This document shows positions 22,961-36,800 of a stretch of DNA of 64,000 nt, piece by piece. Position numbers and translations under genes: made by a program. The DNA is from Micropterus salmoides (lineage: Eukaryota > Chordata > Actinopteri > Centrarchiformes > Centrarchidae). Under the pieces are notes generated by a model. The model saw only the letters and a program-made list of their open reading frames with translations. It did not search any database and was not told where the DNA came from. Position 1 is the stretch's first letter; each line of letters begins with the position of its first letter. The DNA is taken from positions 19,511,492 to 19,575,491 of the forward strand of contig NW_024044681.1 in NCBI RefSeq assembly GCF_014851395.1, read 5' to 3'.

Positions 22961-24845
22961 AGTTAAAAGACTGTCTTGTCTTATTTTTGTCGATTTATTT
23001 CACCCGGGTTGATGTCATATTAAAATGCTTTGAGTCTTGTTTACAATGTTAGAGATTAAATTAACAGTATAGGGTATACATGTACAGTATACATAGTATA
23101 GCGTATATATAGTAGTAAGTGTTGATGCACTGCTGTGGTTTAAAGTGTCAAAGTTACCTCTAGTGACATGCAGATAGTTTTGGTTTAATTTGCTCAGGTT
23201 TTGTAATATCTGCCTCAGAGATTTCTGCCACCTCCTCACTACAGTGGGGGTGATTGGAATTTCATTTGTTGAGTGAAAAAATTGTCCCTATGAAAATGTG
23301 CTTAAGGTGACTTCTGTGAGTTACTTCTGTGAGACACTAATTCTTAACAAAGAGGTTGTTGCTGATTTTTTTTAAATGTAACTTTTTCTAACGCAAGATT
23401 CATTCACCCTTATTGAAGGAGATCCTCCTCTCAAATCCTGGGGAAATAAAATGAAACTATCTTGCCCATGTACCACTAGGGGAGTGAGAAAACATTTTCT
23501 TTTTCTTTTTCTTTTTCTTTGGGGTGAACTGACCTTTGTCATTTATCAAGTATGATTCTGTTTCAATCCATACAGAGCAATACAGCAGAACCTTTCTCCC
23601 GTTATTTCAGACGACCTAAGTAGGTTTTGAGTGTGTAATATGTTCATATTTCAAAAGTGACATAGTATACTAAAAAAAAGTCAGTATGCACACTGAAAAA
23701 CCAATTGATTTTGGTGTGTTTTTTCTTCCACAATTCAATTCACAGAAAGAAAATGGAAGAGCTGCTGCCGCAGTTAGTTTGAACTGGTCAAGCATGTTGT
23801 ATCCTAACCAACTCCACAATGTTCAAAGAAGTGCTATAATTTAATTTCGCCACTAGATGGCAGAGTGGTGATTCTGCTGTAAGTTTCTTACATTTAACTT
23901 CTCCTGGTACTTCTAGACAGAGACAAAAATGCTCCAGTGTAGGGAATTTAAGAAATGTAAACATTTAAAGAACAACAACAACAACAACACAAAAAAACAG
24001 TCCAGTACACAAAGTTTCCTGATAAAGTAATATTTAACTCCAACACGTGTGTGTTTGTTCATATCTCTGTGGTGAACAGGGAAAGCAGACTCAGATGATT
24101 GTGGGGTGCTAAGACAAATACAAGAAGATAAAGTGCAAAAGGCAAATATGAAAACAATACACATATAATGGTTAAAAACCAATAGTTTCACATTGCAATA
24201 ATAAACATTTACTCATTGGTTTTAGGAACAGTGTCATACTCAATATGCTTTCCTAATGGTTTAAATACACCTCACAAGATGTGGAATACTTCTCTCACTA
24301 ATAAAGATAACTTAATGTAACAAGAATAATTTCTTTACTTTAGTTTTTCATTTTACATTGAAAAGTATCCTGTTAAAAAGGAATAAAACCAGTGGGTGTA
24401 GGTAGGAAGTGTTGCCTGAAACTCTGAACTCACAGTGTTGATGAACCACACGCTCCCTTTGCTATGCATTTCCATGAAATAATCACATTTTACATTTCTG
24501 CAGCCCTGTGCAAATGTAAACACACATGCAAACCCACAAAAACATATATTTCATGTTCATAGTAATCCACATTACTACTGTACTGGTACATCAGTCATAT
24601 TAACTGTAGTTGAGACAGCACCATGCTGACTGGACTTGCAAACATTCCTCTTTTTCTTTATAGGTAAGAGGAGGGAAGATTGTATCAGAGTCTCATCCCC
24701 TTTCTCCTACCCCTTCTTCTTATTCATCTTCTCAGTGTCAGTTATCTTGCTCTTCATCTGGTTCAATCTTTTACACACTTATTCCTGTCACAGTTCAGTT
24801 TTTTCTCTCTCCATGGATCCATCTGTCGACCTGTTTATGTTCAGT
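22961..24845 (-). other. Convergent intergenic/3' UTR interval between fgf13 and afap1l1
   Basis: No coding exon. Probably largely afap1l1 3' UTR on the minus strand. It holds a short CTTTTT pentanucleotide-like tract near 23496-23519 and an ACA repeat near 23970. Nothing else recognised. Confidence 0.45.
22994..22999 (-). promoter_or_regulatory. Possible afap1l1 poly(A) signal
   Basis: TTTATT on the plus strand reads AATAAA on the minus strand. It is the nearest canonical signal I found downstream of the afap1l1 stop at 24846, implying a 3' UTR of about 1.85 kb that ends within tens of bases of the fgf13 end. A variant signal nearer the stop could be used instead. Confidence 0.4.
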
Positions 24846-24872
24846 CTAGGTCGCCTTCTTTGACTCCCACTC
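24846..24872 (-). CDS. afap1l1: afap1l1 exon 19 (terminal)
   Basis: Acceptor GGTTTCCAG; encodes EWESKKAT then TAG at 24848-24846. Human AFAP1L1 ends EWEMKKT, so this tiny last exon is well supported. Confidence 0.93.
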   Translation of the reverse strand, partial: EWESKKAT

Positions 24873-27800
24873 CTGGAAACCGTGAGACAGCACAGAGTGA
24901 GTAAAACATTTCTGTCTTTGTCACACACACACACACACACACACACAAAAGCAGCAGTCTTGCACACACCTTTGCCTTCTGCATGACGTTCCCCTTGGAG
25001 GAGGAGTAAAGAGACGGAGGGCGTTTACGAAGCTCAGATGCTGAGTTGACCGGCACAGTCTCATTGTAAACCTTTTCAACCTTACTGCCTTGTGCCTATA
25101 AACACACAGACCAACATACAAAAATGTCAGATTTCACTCATTTAAAAGAATAGTTTAAGTTTATGCTTTCTTCCACAATTTCTTAGCCACGAACAGAGAC
25201 ATTCTGCAGGACAGGCAACCAGAGGAGACTCCAGGAGGTCACTGTCTGCGGGCAAGAAACAGTCCAGCATGTAACTCTGTAAATCCACAACTTGTGATGG
25301 GACACAGGTTTGCCACATAATAGCATTTTCAGAATCTGACATCTACCAAGAACAGTAAGATAAATTCATACATTTATTAAGATGTCCAGTAATTGTTTGT
25401 CTAAGGGCCCGGAGCTGCACAAATGACAGAATAGGTTTCTTAAACTCGTGGATTTCTCTTAGTGGTTCACAGTTTATAGTTTTATGAATTATACAGGAGA
25501 GTGTCTCTGCAGTTAGTGGCCTACCTTGACGCTGATCTTGGTGTCAGTGGGCGGACCCAGTGCTCCACTAGCCAATGATTTCTGTAGGTTTTCTTTGACC
25601 TCCGTTAGTCTGAGCTCCAGCTCCACCCTCTCCTCCTCTTTCTGTTTACACAGTGTCTCCAGCTTGGCTAACCGCTGTTCCACACCATGACCTTCATGGA
25701 CACACACATACACACACATAGTTAGTACTGCTACAAAGCTGAAGTCTAAACAGTGCTGCGTGTGTGATTTCTCACTGACCTGTAACGCTCTTCATCTCCT
25801 CCTTCACCTCCTTCTTCTCCCTGCGGAGGGAAATCAGTGCATTTCTGAGCTCTTCCTTTTGCTTCTCCAGCTCCTCTTTCTGTGTCAGGTACCGCCTGGC
25901 GTCCTCCTCTGCACGCGTCTTCCCATACCTTGCATACTGATTTACATCTGACAGAATACATGGCAGATATTAACAAAGAGAGCAATACTGGTGCAGATGT
26001 TTGTTTACTTTTAGTTTTTACTACAATCCTGATCAGGAGAAGCCAGATGTAACATGTCTAGCAATTTTCCACCACATTTTCTATGATATAATTTAGCCTG
26101 TCTAATCAATTACAAAATGGAAGGAGACTCACTGGATGCATGTCTCTTTATGACGGCCTGTTGTTCAGTTTTTTCAGAATCCCTGCTGGAGAAGGAGGCA
26201 TGACGTCTCACCTGTCCAGTTCTGCTCTCAACATCCTCCTCCTGCAGGTGAATTAAGTACATTTTCAAAATGTACAAAATTTCTAGAGCCCGTTTTGTTT
26301 TTATGGATCTATATATATTTTTAACTCAAACTGTAGCATAAAAAAACATAAGGAGAGATTAAGCGATGTGTAATCCTGAACATAGTCTATCCACAAATTC
26401 AAATGTGCAATAGCAAAATAATAGTTCACATGATGCTTCCTCACCGCAACACTTTCATAGACCTCATCATATGTGCGGGAGTCTGTTGAGGCACTGCTGG
26501 AGGAAGCAGCAGTGGTAGTGGCCCATCTGACAGGAAAAAAACAGAGAGGCACAGACAGATGCATTTCAGGATAAAAGACACAATATGAGACAGAAAACTC
26601 TAAATAACTGCATGTAGAAACACACACATATACTGTAGGAAGTGACTCACAGGAAGGAGTTTCTGGCAGCGTGCCGTATGTCAGTGAGTGTATCCACGTC
26701 GATGTAGTCGTAGTGCAGCTCTTCAGGGAGAGCGGCGCTGCCGGTCTCTGCAAACAACACACCCAACCAGCGGCCGAGATCCTCTGAGCAGCTGGTCTGA
26801 TGGACACGCACAAACAAAGTTATTTGGTTTCCAGAAAAATGTAGGTGTGTCGTCCCTGTGCACAAGTTAACTCTATGTCTCATCTCCGTCCACAGTGATA
26901 TAAAAAGAGTCATGAAAAGCAAACCAATCTATATCTTCTTTTGATACCACAATAAAGTACCTCTAACGATGCTAGTTCGTTGCCTGCCTGCAGGATGCAG
27001 AAGGAGAAGGGATGTTTGGGGCCAAGGCCACCTGGCACCACCTCTGCACCTTTGAGCGGCACCACAATGACCGGTGGCCGCTGGTCCCCAGGGTCCTTCT
27101 GCAGGTACAAGCTTCCATCTCGCACCACGCACCAACGCTCCTTCCAGGAGCCGCTCAGACACACACTGAGGTAGCCTGCGGAGGGAAAGGGAAGGAATGT
27201 GAAAATGATGGAAAGATAAAAAGACAGCAGACATGTTTAGTGTCTGGAGTTAGATTACATTCAAGTCACTGGGTCAGGAATGTCGGTTAAACTTTTCAGT
27301 CTATGTATTCACTTATATATATATATATATATATATCTGCTGGCACCTGAAAATGTACTTCAGTTATTGTCAGACCAAGTGATATAATCAAATCCCGAAC
27401 ACCGAGCATTTGGAAACTTTGGGATCTCAACTAGAATTTGAAATATAGTAAGAGTTTGAAAACACATATGCTGTATAACGTGTTATGTTCCAGTATGGTA
27501 GAAGTGTTAACAAACTGTCTGACTCTTTCATTCTTTTATTTTTTGAAGATTGGCAACAAAAACATTTATACATATATACTTATATATACTTTCATGATGT
27601 AAACTTGGCACGCTTGTGAAAGAGGGCTCCCGTTTCTCAGAGTTTTTATTAGAGTGTAAACAAAGGTTATATATATTTGACCAATTCAACAGTATACCAT
27701 TATGAATTATGAAACTGGCAATAATTTTACAGCACAATGATTAAAAGTGTTTGCCTACAGTGGCTTTTCTCACTGTATTAAATTGTATATCATAGGCACC

Positions 27801-30800
27801 AAAACATGTTTCACACCTTGTTTCTTTTTAAACATAAATATAAAACTGCAAATACTTTGGCAAATTGTCTAATAATCAATCAGTCATTTGAAAAAGCACA
27901 AAACAACCAACCAGCCAGTCAATCAACCAAATAGCTTCAGTTTGTGTCCTCACCACAGAGTGGGTTGTCAAGGTGACCAGAAGAAGGAGGCTCTCCGGGT
28001 AAAGGAGGTTTCCGTTTGGAGAAAGTAATGATCCGATTGATTTTCTTTCCTGCGGCTCGGCTCATTGACCCCGTCAGCTCTGAGAACGCGCCACGCTTCC
28101 CCCTGTCTGAAATCAAACATACCCTGATCAGATTGACAATGTAGTCGTAGAGTCGAGAAGCACTTGATTTATAGGATCCGGGAGTGGGATCTTACTTGAT
28201 GGACAACCAATAAAAAAAGATAATGCTGCCTCATCACTTTAGTATCTTGTCGTGTTCACGCCAATAACTTAATTACATTCTTGTAAAAACTCAACCTCTA
28301 CCAAGTCAGGACTCATTGTACTTTTTGTGTTTGCGTGTTCATACTGCGTGTGTGTTTGCGTGTTCATACTGCATGTACCAGGTGCTGCACCCTACTTCCT
28401 ATGATGTCAGTGGGAGACAATTGCAGGAAAAGGACAGGAAGGATGTCATATCTGTGCACGCCTCACTTCCTGTTTCTCCCTCTCTCTTGTCTCTTTAGGT
28501 TCAGAGCCACTCTGTCAGTGAAATTTTTAGGGTCTGGGCCACTAATACTGATGTCAGCAGTTAACTATAGTGGTTAAATAAATGTATCCTGCCAAATGTG
28601 ATTTGAAGAGCTAGCTAACCCTGTCCATCATTTAATGGACTTAACAGTTAGCTTGTGTGGGTAGGTAGCAGAGCAGTGGCATAGTAGGAGGTGTGTGTTT
28701 GGGTTCCACTTGGTAAAAAACTTTGTTTACATTTCCACATTACAAGAACGTGGCTGAGGTCTAATTTATTCATTTCAATCTTATCCTCCTCTATGCTAAC
28801 TCTAGAGATACCATGGACAAACCTTTAAATATGTATCACAATTAAACTAATTAGTGTTTGCAATTGTAAAATACACTTAATTGCCAGCTTATGAAGGTAA
28901 ACCTACTCAATGAGTCAGTGGTGTCCCGTCCTAGTCCCTGTGCAGTGGACTGGCTGTCTGCTGTTGGCCCGCTGTCTGAGTCTGATGCCTGCCGGTCACA
29001 CTGCAGCACCTGGCAAAGAAGAAGTAGAAACCTGTATGTATGTATGTATGTATGTATGTATGTATGTATCTATCTATCTATCTATCTATCTATATATATA
29101 TATACATATATATATTTATCTTATTTAACAAATCCTTCTGTCCTTTAACTGAGCAAAGCCATGTCAACTAAAATGACATAAGTTTTCTTGACATATGGTT
29201 TATTGACTTTATGTACTTGTAAAACTATTCTGGGGCGTAACTGCCATGTCATCATGCATTTGAGTCTTTGGCAGCTGTGTGCCAAAACCTTTTTTTGAGG
29301 GTATGAAGCTCTTTGAAAACTTGCCAGCTCAGCAACCGCAATAATGTCACCTCACTCACTGCTTTTCACTAGAAACCAAAGGAAAAGTTGTGTCATGTGC
29401 AGGCTGAAAGAGGTGATGTCAGCGAGAGACACTGAAATGTAAAACCTAGAGTATAGATTCAAAATTCAATGAAGAAATAGATACTACAGTAAAGTAAAAC
29501 CCAGACATAGTGAGACCCAAAGATTAAACTGGCACAGGGAGACTTCATTTGGACAGCAAAATCAAGAAATAACTAGAACTGCAAGCAGCCCCCCTCGCTC
29601 CGCGGAGGGCACGCGAGTCAATCCGGGCCCACCACGATTTATTGTCCACGGGCCCTGCCGTGGCTCAGGGGCCAGTGGAGAATAAATGACCAGAGTTATA
29701 AATGAAAGGGGCTTACGGTTACGGAGATCTTAAGTGAATGTATGTCTATGGGAGTGTTATTTAATTTCCAGTTAATAGCACCACCTAGAAGCCAATTTAA
29801 CACGTGCGTGACAGATAAGGTCCCCGAGTTTGGTGTAGATCGGCCATTGCAAACGTAAGATCTGAGATGACATCCTGTTTTTAGCGTTTGCGTAAACATT
29901 TGTTAGCTTGTAACTGGAACATTTTTTGTCGGATAGGCACCTTTAGGCCGAATTGCACCAAAATTTTCGGGTGTGATCAGGGCCCCAGTTTTTTTGAATA
30001 GCGCCAACTAGGGGCTAACTGTACCAAATTTTGCACAGGCCCTCAGGGGGGCATGCCACATAAGGTCCTCAAGTTTTGTGTTGATCGGCCTTTCCAAGCC
30101 TGAGAGATGTTATAATTCCTGTTTTTAGTGTTTTAGCAAAAATTTCTTAGCTTGTAATTGGGACATTTTTTGTCTGATCAAAATTCCCTCTACAAACTTT
30201 ATTCATCTTGGTCCAGAGATGGTCTGTGCCAAGCTTTGTGCTGATCGGACTTGGGGCTTCGGAGGAGTTAATTAAAATAGGTTTTTCAGTTTTTGCAATT
30301 CAGTGAAATGAAAACGTCATCGCACAGAGGCATGTCTTATACCATCCGAATCAGCAGAATCCCCCAAACACGTTTGAGTTATGAGGATAAATATCCTTTG
30401 GTTCAAAATCCCATTGAAATGAATGGGGTATTTGAGCTTCCATTATAGCGGCACCTTTAGGCCAAATTGCACCAAATTTTAAAATAGGCCCAACTTTAAC
30501 AATAAGCCCCTCCTGAAAAATAGGCCCAACAATAGGCCCAAATTTGGTATCCATCGGACTTGTGGTTATGGAGATATAAAATGCATGTAAGTCAATGGGA
30601 TTTATTTTCGCAACTTTAATTATATTATATTTTGGCATATTTGGGTGAACTTTGGTGCCTGTAGTAAGGGGACCATGCTGAACAATTAGGCTCTGGTTTC
30701 ATGTCAATGTGACTTGGTTATAGAGGAACAATTTTTTCGAATTAAATAGCGCCACCAAGGGGCGAGTTGCACCAATATATGGATATAAGGTTTTTTACTA

Positions 30801-33800
30801 TCCACATTCTTGAGCGGGAGTTCCAAGCCCAAACAAGTTGACCTTGCTTATAGCGCCCCCTAGAGGTAGAAGTGGAGAAGCAGATTTTTGCGTCTGGGAA
30901 CCGCGATGCCTTGCATTTGCGGGTTCCCAGCCCCATTTGGGCTCGTACCCTTAATTATAAATCTTATGACATACAGAAAATACTGTAGATAAACACGCTG
31001 ACGCTGAAAGAAACATGCACACACACATATATACACACCTTGTCAATCTCCAACTTCCTCTGTATAATGGGAGAAGTAGATCCATCCAGTCCTTCAGTGT
31101 TGCTACTTTGGCTGCCAACATCTTGCACCACCTGGTACCAGAACAATAAAACCTTTACTTCCACATAACCCTGTGTTCCCTGTGTTCCCCTGTGTCTTCC
31201 CCCACTCGTCTGTCTCAGCACCAGCCCTCTGATATAGTGAATAAAAGTACCTTTAGCCATCGCTGGGCCTGCTCTTTACTCTGAACAGCCAGGACTAGAG
31301 CTTCGCCTCCAGGCAACGAGAAGCGCAACTCATGTCTCTTTTTCCGGCCTTCCTTTGGGACATAGATGACGTTGCACAGATTCAGCGGGAGCTCTGTGTG
31401 GGGAGTGCTCTCTTTGATGCTCTTAAAGCACTGTAAAAGAGAGATATATAGAGACAGACTTTGAAGTATCATTTGAAGCTATTTGATGGCATTTAATTTT
31501 GGTACTGAAATGTACGTTGTTTTATCATTCCAGCAGAAAACCATTTTTTTACCAGAAACAAAATGTAAGGTATACAATTATAGCTACTAGCATACCTTCG
31601 AGGGAGCAGTTATAACAATTGTACCTTGTCTTGTATGTCCTCTGTAAGCGTAGTTCTGTAACTAAAGCTTACAATGCATTTGAAAAAGAATGAGATGGGA
31701 CATTGCTGTGTATAATTCTATAGGATGATCACTGATAATTTATCATGCTATAGAACTCTTAAATCTAACTCTGAGGTCTGATTCACCTAAATGTTCTTTA
31801 ATATTTACTGTTGCTGTCTAATATTTCGATCAATAAGATACTGTATTTCAAAATAATCTACAATAAGTGACAAAATTTTTTTTAATTTTATGAATTTATT
31901 TATTAAAAAATGTTTCTTTTGTTTATCCGTTGGGGGTTTTGTCTGACTATGTATCATATTGTGTTTTGTGTTCCAGTTGTTGACACCTGTGATAGATGAT
32001 CACATCATTGTTTTCTGATGGCACACATATGGTAGCCTGGGGTTACAGCCAATGTGAAACACACTGTTCGGTCAAATGTTGCATAATATATATATGTATA
32101 TTTTTATATATCTATATAATCTAATGTTTTTAGTGTTGTTTGTTTGTGCCTGACAAAGACTGATTTAAATGTTCTACAGGCACAGTAAATAAAAAAACAT
32201 TGGTGCACTGTTTTGTCCAGCACCTGTTGCAGAGTGTGCATACAAAGATGAATTCCTCTATAACACCACATATACATTAGGTCCTTTAAATTTACACCCA
32301 TAAGCAGCTCTATTTACCTGCAGTTTATTGTCTCGGACAACAATTAGCTGTTTAGTCCATTGGCCAAAGCGTTTCTTTCGCAGCAGGAAGGCACAGATGC
32401 GGCAGTCTCTAACTGGTCCTTCTGGGTTCTCCTCAGCAGTCCATCTCTGAGGCCGGTCCTGTCCCTTGGCCTCTTCTTCCTCTTCTTCGTAAGACTCATA
32501 GGAGCTGCTCAGAGCATCGGAGTCATTGTCTAAGCACCAAAAATAACATAACTGATTAATTAAAACAATTCCTAGTGCTGATCATTCATGCATTCTGTGT
32601 ACTTCACGGTTTGAGCACACAGTTGTCTGTCTGTTTACATTTGTAAATTTGAATTGCTAGCTTGAGTGCATGAGAGGGCAAACTCACAGGAGTTTTTGGG
32701 AGGACCATTAATCCTGGTGGTGGGGTAGTTATTGTCTGCATCTTCATAGTAGGCGTCCTCCACAGAGTTCCTGGAAGCTACAGGAGCGGAGCAGAAGAGT
32801 CGAGATGAGATAAAAAGACACACGAGAAAGGAAATTCAAATTCTCTAGTTGGTTAAAATTATTTATGAGTGTGCAAATCTGCGTTTTTGAGTTTGTGTGT
32901 GTACAGAACTGTTAATATTGGTGGTAAAGTACTGAGGGGTGGATCCAGGATCTAGAGGAACAGCCTCTTCATAGTAGTCATCAGGAAGCGGGGTAGTTGG
33001 CAAAGGAGGGGGCGTGTCAGTCGGTGTCTGAGGTGAAAGTAAAACCAAAATATTAGCTATGAGCATAAGAAACAGACTGACAGGTAGATACTGCAGACGA
33101 CTTACAGATTTATGAGGATGACTCTTCTCCTCTTCCTCTTTGTGCTCTTTCTGCTCCATTGGAGATGTACTGAGCATGTGCAAATCACAGTCTGGTGGAG
33201 CAACAGAGGATTAATGTTATATAATAAATATAAATATAAATATAATATATTCAAATCTCTCCATGGACTTGCACCTCAGTACCTCACAGATCTACTCCAT
33301 CCCCTACACTCAGGGGATGACAAGGACCTACTCACTGTCCCTAATTCCAGGCTCCAGACATTTGGTGACAGAGCCTTCTGTGTCAGTGCACCATCACTCT
33401 GGAACAAGCTTCCTCTTGCCATCCGCTCTGCCTCCTCTCTAATAACCTTCCAAAACTAGCTTAAAACACACCTCTTCACTGAGGGCCCCCCCCCCCCGGC
33501 CTCATTTGTTAAGTGTCCTTGGGTTTGTGAAAGGCGCTATATAAATCAACATTATTATTATATTGGTACAATACAGCTGTATAATACCTTTTATATATGT
33601 ACTCACCAAAATCCTCAAACAGAGACTCTACAAAACTGGTGCCATTGCCATAGAGACAGCTGTTCATGTAGACGTCTGACCCATTGACTGTGGAAAAGAT
33701 AAATTAGGGGTTAGAAATAGGATCAAAGTTTAGGGTTGGGATTGTGGTCTATGTCAGGACAGTCAGAATTACCAGAGTGTACAGAGACACAGGCAAATAG

Positions 33801-36800
33801 GCAAGTGAGTGCTCAGTGAGTATCAATACAGATTTTAGACAAATAAATGGTGTGGAGACATAAGTTAGACAGCAAGGGAGTGCAGATCGGTGATAAATGA
33901 CGTCTTAGAGTTTGTCAAACCTCCCAGACTATCTGGAAGTGTTTTAGAATCACTGTGAGAAATAAATCCCCAAAGTATTTGGCTATAAAAAAAAAAAAGC
34001 CCTGAGGACTAAGTATAGGCATGGCAGCCAGGGTCCATTCAAACAATTGTGAGGACGTGATACTATCTGTGTTTTGCTTTTCCCCTTTGTTTGACCTCCT
34101 CTCATCATCCTCTTTAAACTTTACATGTCATTATCTTCTTACCTCAATCCTTTTATCCTCTCCGACAGCCTGTATTCTCAGATAAACAAGGATCTACAAT
34201 TGTGTAGGAGCTCCATAAGATTTGATCTCATGGAGGCTGCATTGTGTTGCATATTTCTTCTAACTACAATTACAGTACTGTATCGCATGCGGTGTTGGCT
34301 CATAACAGGATGGTTGCCCCGTTGCATAAAGGCAGGTAAGAAAGAAATGTCCCTGTCTAAATAAACAATGTTGTAGTGACCTTGAACAAATTGCTTAACT
34401 CCAAAATGCTTCGGTTGAACTGCCGTGTTGAACTGAATTAATGTGAGGCAGGATGCAGCTGAAAAACCACAAGCATGCATTATTCCATTAGACAAAAAAG
34501 TCATTAGGAGTGTAGCAATTATATTGGTACTATGCATCAAAAATAAAATAAATATACTATTATAATATATAAATATTACTACTGTGTTTGCAGTCAGTTC
34601 ATAAATTTTAAAGGGGTTTGTCACATCACTACACCTAAGATATAAACAAGGTAAGAAGTATAGACCAGAGAGGTTATGTACACTGCCCCCTAATTCTATA
34701 CCTGACAGTTGCAGCGAGTCCAGGATGTTGCGTACGGAGGCCATCTTGTCAGCAGTGGCAGGACTGACCTTCTCGTGGTCCAGCATCTTCAGCAGAGAGC
34801 CTAGCTCATTCACAAGTCGCTCCATGACCACTGAAAATCACAGAAAAAAAAACATAAGAACATATCATTTGGGTTTGCTGTCAATCACCATCCTGTCATA
34901 ACGGAAAAAACCCACGCTGCAGACTCCTAACGTGGGCAAAATGCTTGTGCATCAAATATCAATTCAACACATACATGCAAGACCATACAGGCAAAACTGG
35001 CAATTCACAAGGGGACTCAGCTTACTGCCTGTTGCAACAGCTGACAGGGAGGAGATATTTAACATCCTAACACATCGCGCTATTCATTAGGTTCGCCTGA
35101 GTTTTCTGTCTGTTCCCATTCTTCCAGCACCCCACAGATCAAGTCCTTTATTCGGTTTGGACATTTCAAGCTTTCTTTGAAAAAACAAATTATTGTCATG
35201 TTCAGTGCTGACATCCTGCGTGTGTATGTGTGTGTGCATGTGTGTTTTGTTGACCTTGACCTTGTTCCAAAAGCTCTGCCGCACTCTCACACATCCTGCC
35301 GACAAAGAGAGGAGGTAGCGGGAGAAAGAGAGTCAGAGAGAAAAGGAGGTGAGGAGGAGGGGGCAGAAAGCTTCCTTCCCTAAAGGAAACAGAGCCAAAG
35401 TAAAGAAGAAAATGTGTAATTCCACTCGAGGTAGATTCGGGTATGGTTACCAAACTGCCTTTAGCACTGAGTAAGTTGATTCAGCTGATCATTCATTCAT
35501 GAGAAATGTCTGAGAGGCGGACGTTTAACATGATATCAGTTTGGGTCTGTAGTAGTGTAATCGGCTGACCTTTAATTAAATACTGGATGTTGGCCACTAT
35601 TGATCTGAAGAAGCATTATTTCTGAGTTTAAGCAGCTAACCCTAAAATAATCTCGTTTCAGTGGAAAGTTTCATTGTCCCACATTGCCTCCCATGCTGTT
35701 TTTTCCACTCTGCCAAGAAAAATAATTTGGGGAGACATTTAATCATTTTTGGTATTAATGTTCTAAAATGTACAATGTCATTTCGCACAAAAGCTCAAGG
35801 AAACTTCAGTAGGGATGTTGGGACTTGGACTTAAAATAAAACTGTGGGGTTTTTTGAGTCACTGTGCTGTCCACTAAGAAAGCAATCTACCTAATTTATA
35901 AATCTTTATAAAGTTTCAAGTAGCAGGTAAATATAGATGCTAGAACATGATTAATAGATGAAAAAGCTGCAAATCTTGTGAGAGAACAGGTACATGGGTT
36001 AAGTTAAAATAAGATCAGTCCCTTGTTTTTTCACACACAGAGGGGACAGTGAGAGAAAGGCCCTCACTCTCCCATAGTCTCTTCCGCCGGCCCCCCGTCT
36101 GACAATACTCTATTGTCTCCACAAGGGCCAAAATTAGACAACCACAATGCTCCGCAAGACCAGAGCAAACAATACAATGTCAGAAACTCCAACAAAAAAC
36201 AAAACAGGAACTAACACACATAGTCTAAGAGGGGCGTGGTGCAACACAGCTGCATCGGCTCGATCCATGGACATTCGAGGTTAAAGGATATGTCTCCAAC
36301 AGCTGCGTGTGTGTGTAGTATTTGTCGGCCAGCAGCTGTGGTTTCCTGTCTTAGCTGTCGACAGAAGCGTCTCTCCACTCCTTCCTGATCTTGACTCTCT
36401 CCTCCATCCTACTGCTAGCCTCACCTCCTCTCGCTCCCGCCCGTCCTCCCACTTTCCCCTCTCTCTTTTTTCCATTTGTCTCCATCCTGCTGTTTTCTCA
36501 TTCTGTCCCAACATCCTTTGTCATCCTTAACTCTCCTTCCACCTCGGATCACGTTTGCTTCCAGATTTGTTTTCCACCATCTACTGAAGATTAAGTTAAG
36601 AAGTTTCTTGGCTGATCGTATTCAAATGAAAGATCTATTGTACTTCACTTTTCTAAGGCAAAAAAAACACCCACAAGATTCAATGTGATCAATCTCAGTG
36701 TAAACAAGTGGGCTGATGGAGTTTCAGACTGGGCCTTTGGTCTAATTTTATACAGTCCATCCATTCATTTGCTCATTTGCTCTCTCTCTCTCTTATCCAA

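Larger units (their letters stand above)
24873..31038 (-). other. afap1l1 introns 9-18: contents
   Basis: Introns are mostly short (90-1900 bp) and hold microsatellites (CA at 24922-24946, TA at 27315-27335) and AT-rich sequence. The exceptions are the (TATG)n tract at 29034-29120 and the 1.4-kb repeat at about 29575-30952, both in intron 9. No additional exon recognised. Confidence 0.6.

Noticed and set aside
29034..29120. Possible CRISPR-like array
   Set aside because: Simple tetranucleotide microsatellite with no spacers, in an animal genome.
30351..30638. 95-residue minus-strand frame with repeated GPI motifs
   Set aside because: Lies entirely inside the modular 1.4-kb repeat; the repetition reflects DNA modules rather than a protein.
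34178..34701. Open frame continuing past afap1l1 exon 2 for 170 codons
   Set aside because: It reads through a good GTATAG donor into intron sequence; family alignment stops exactly at the splice site.
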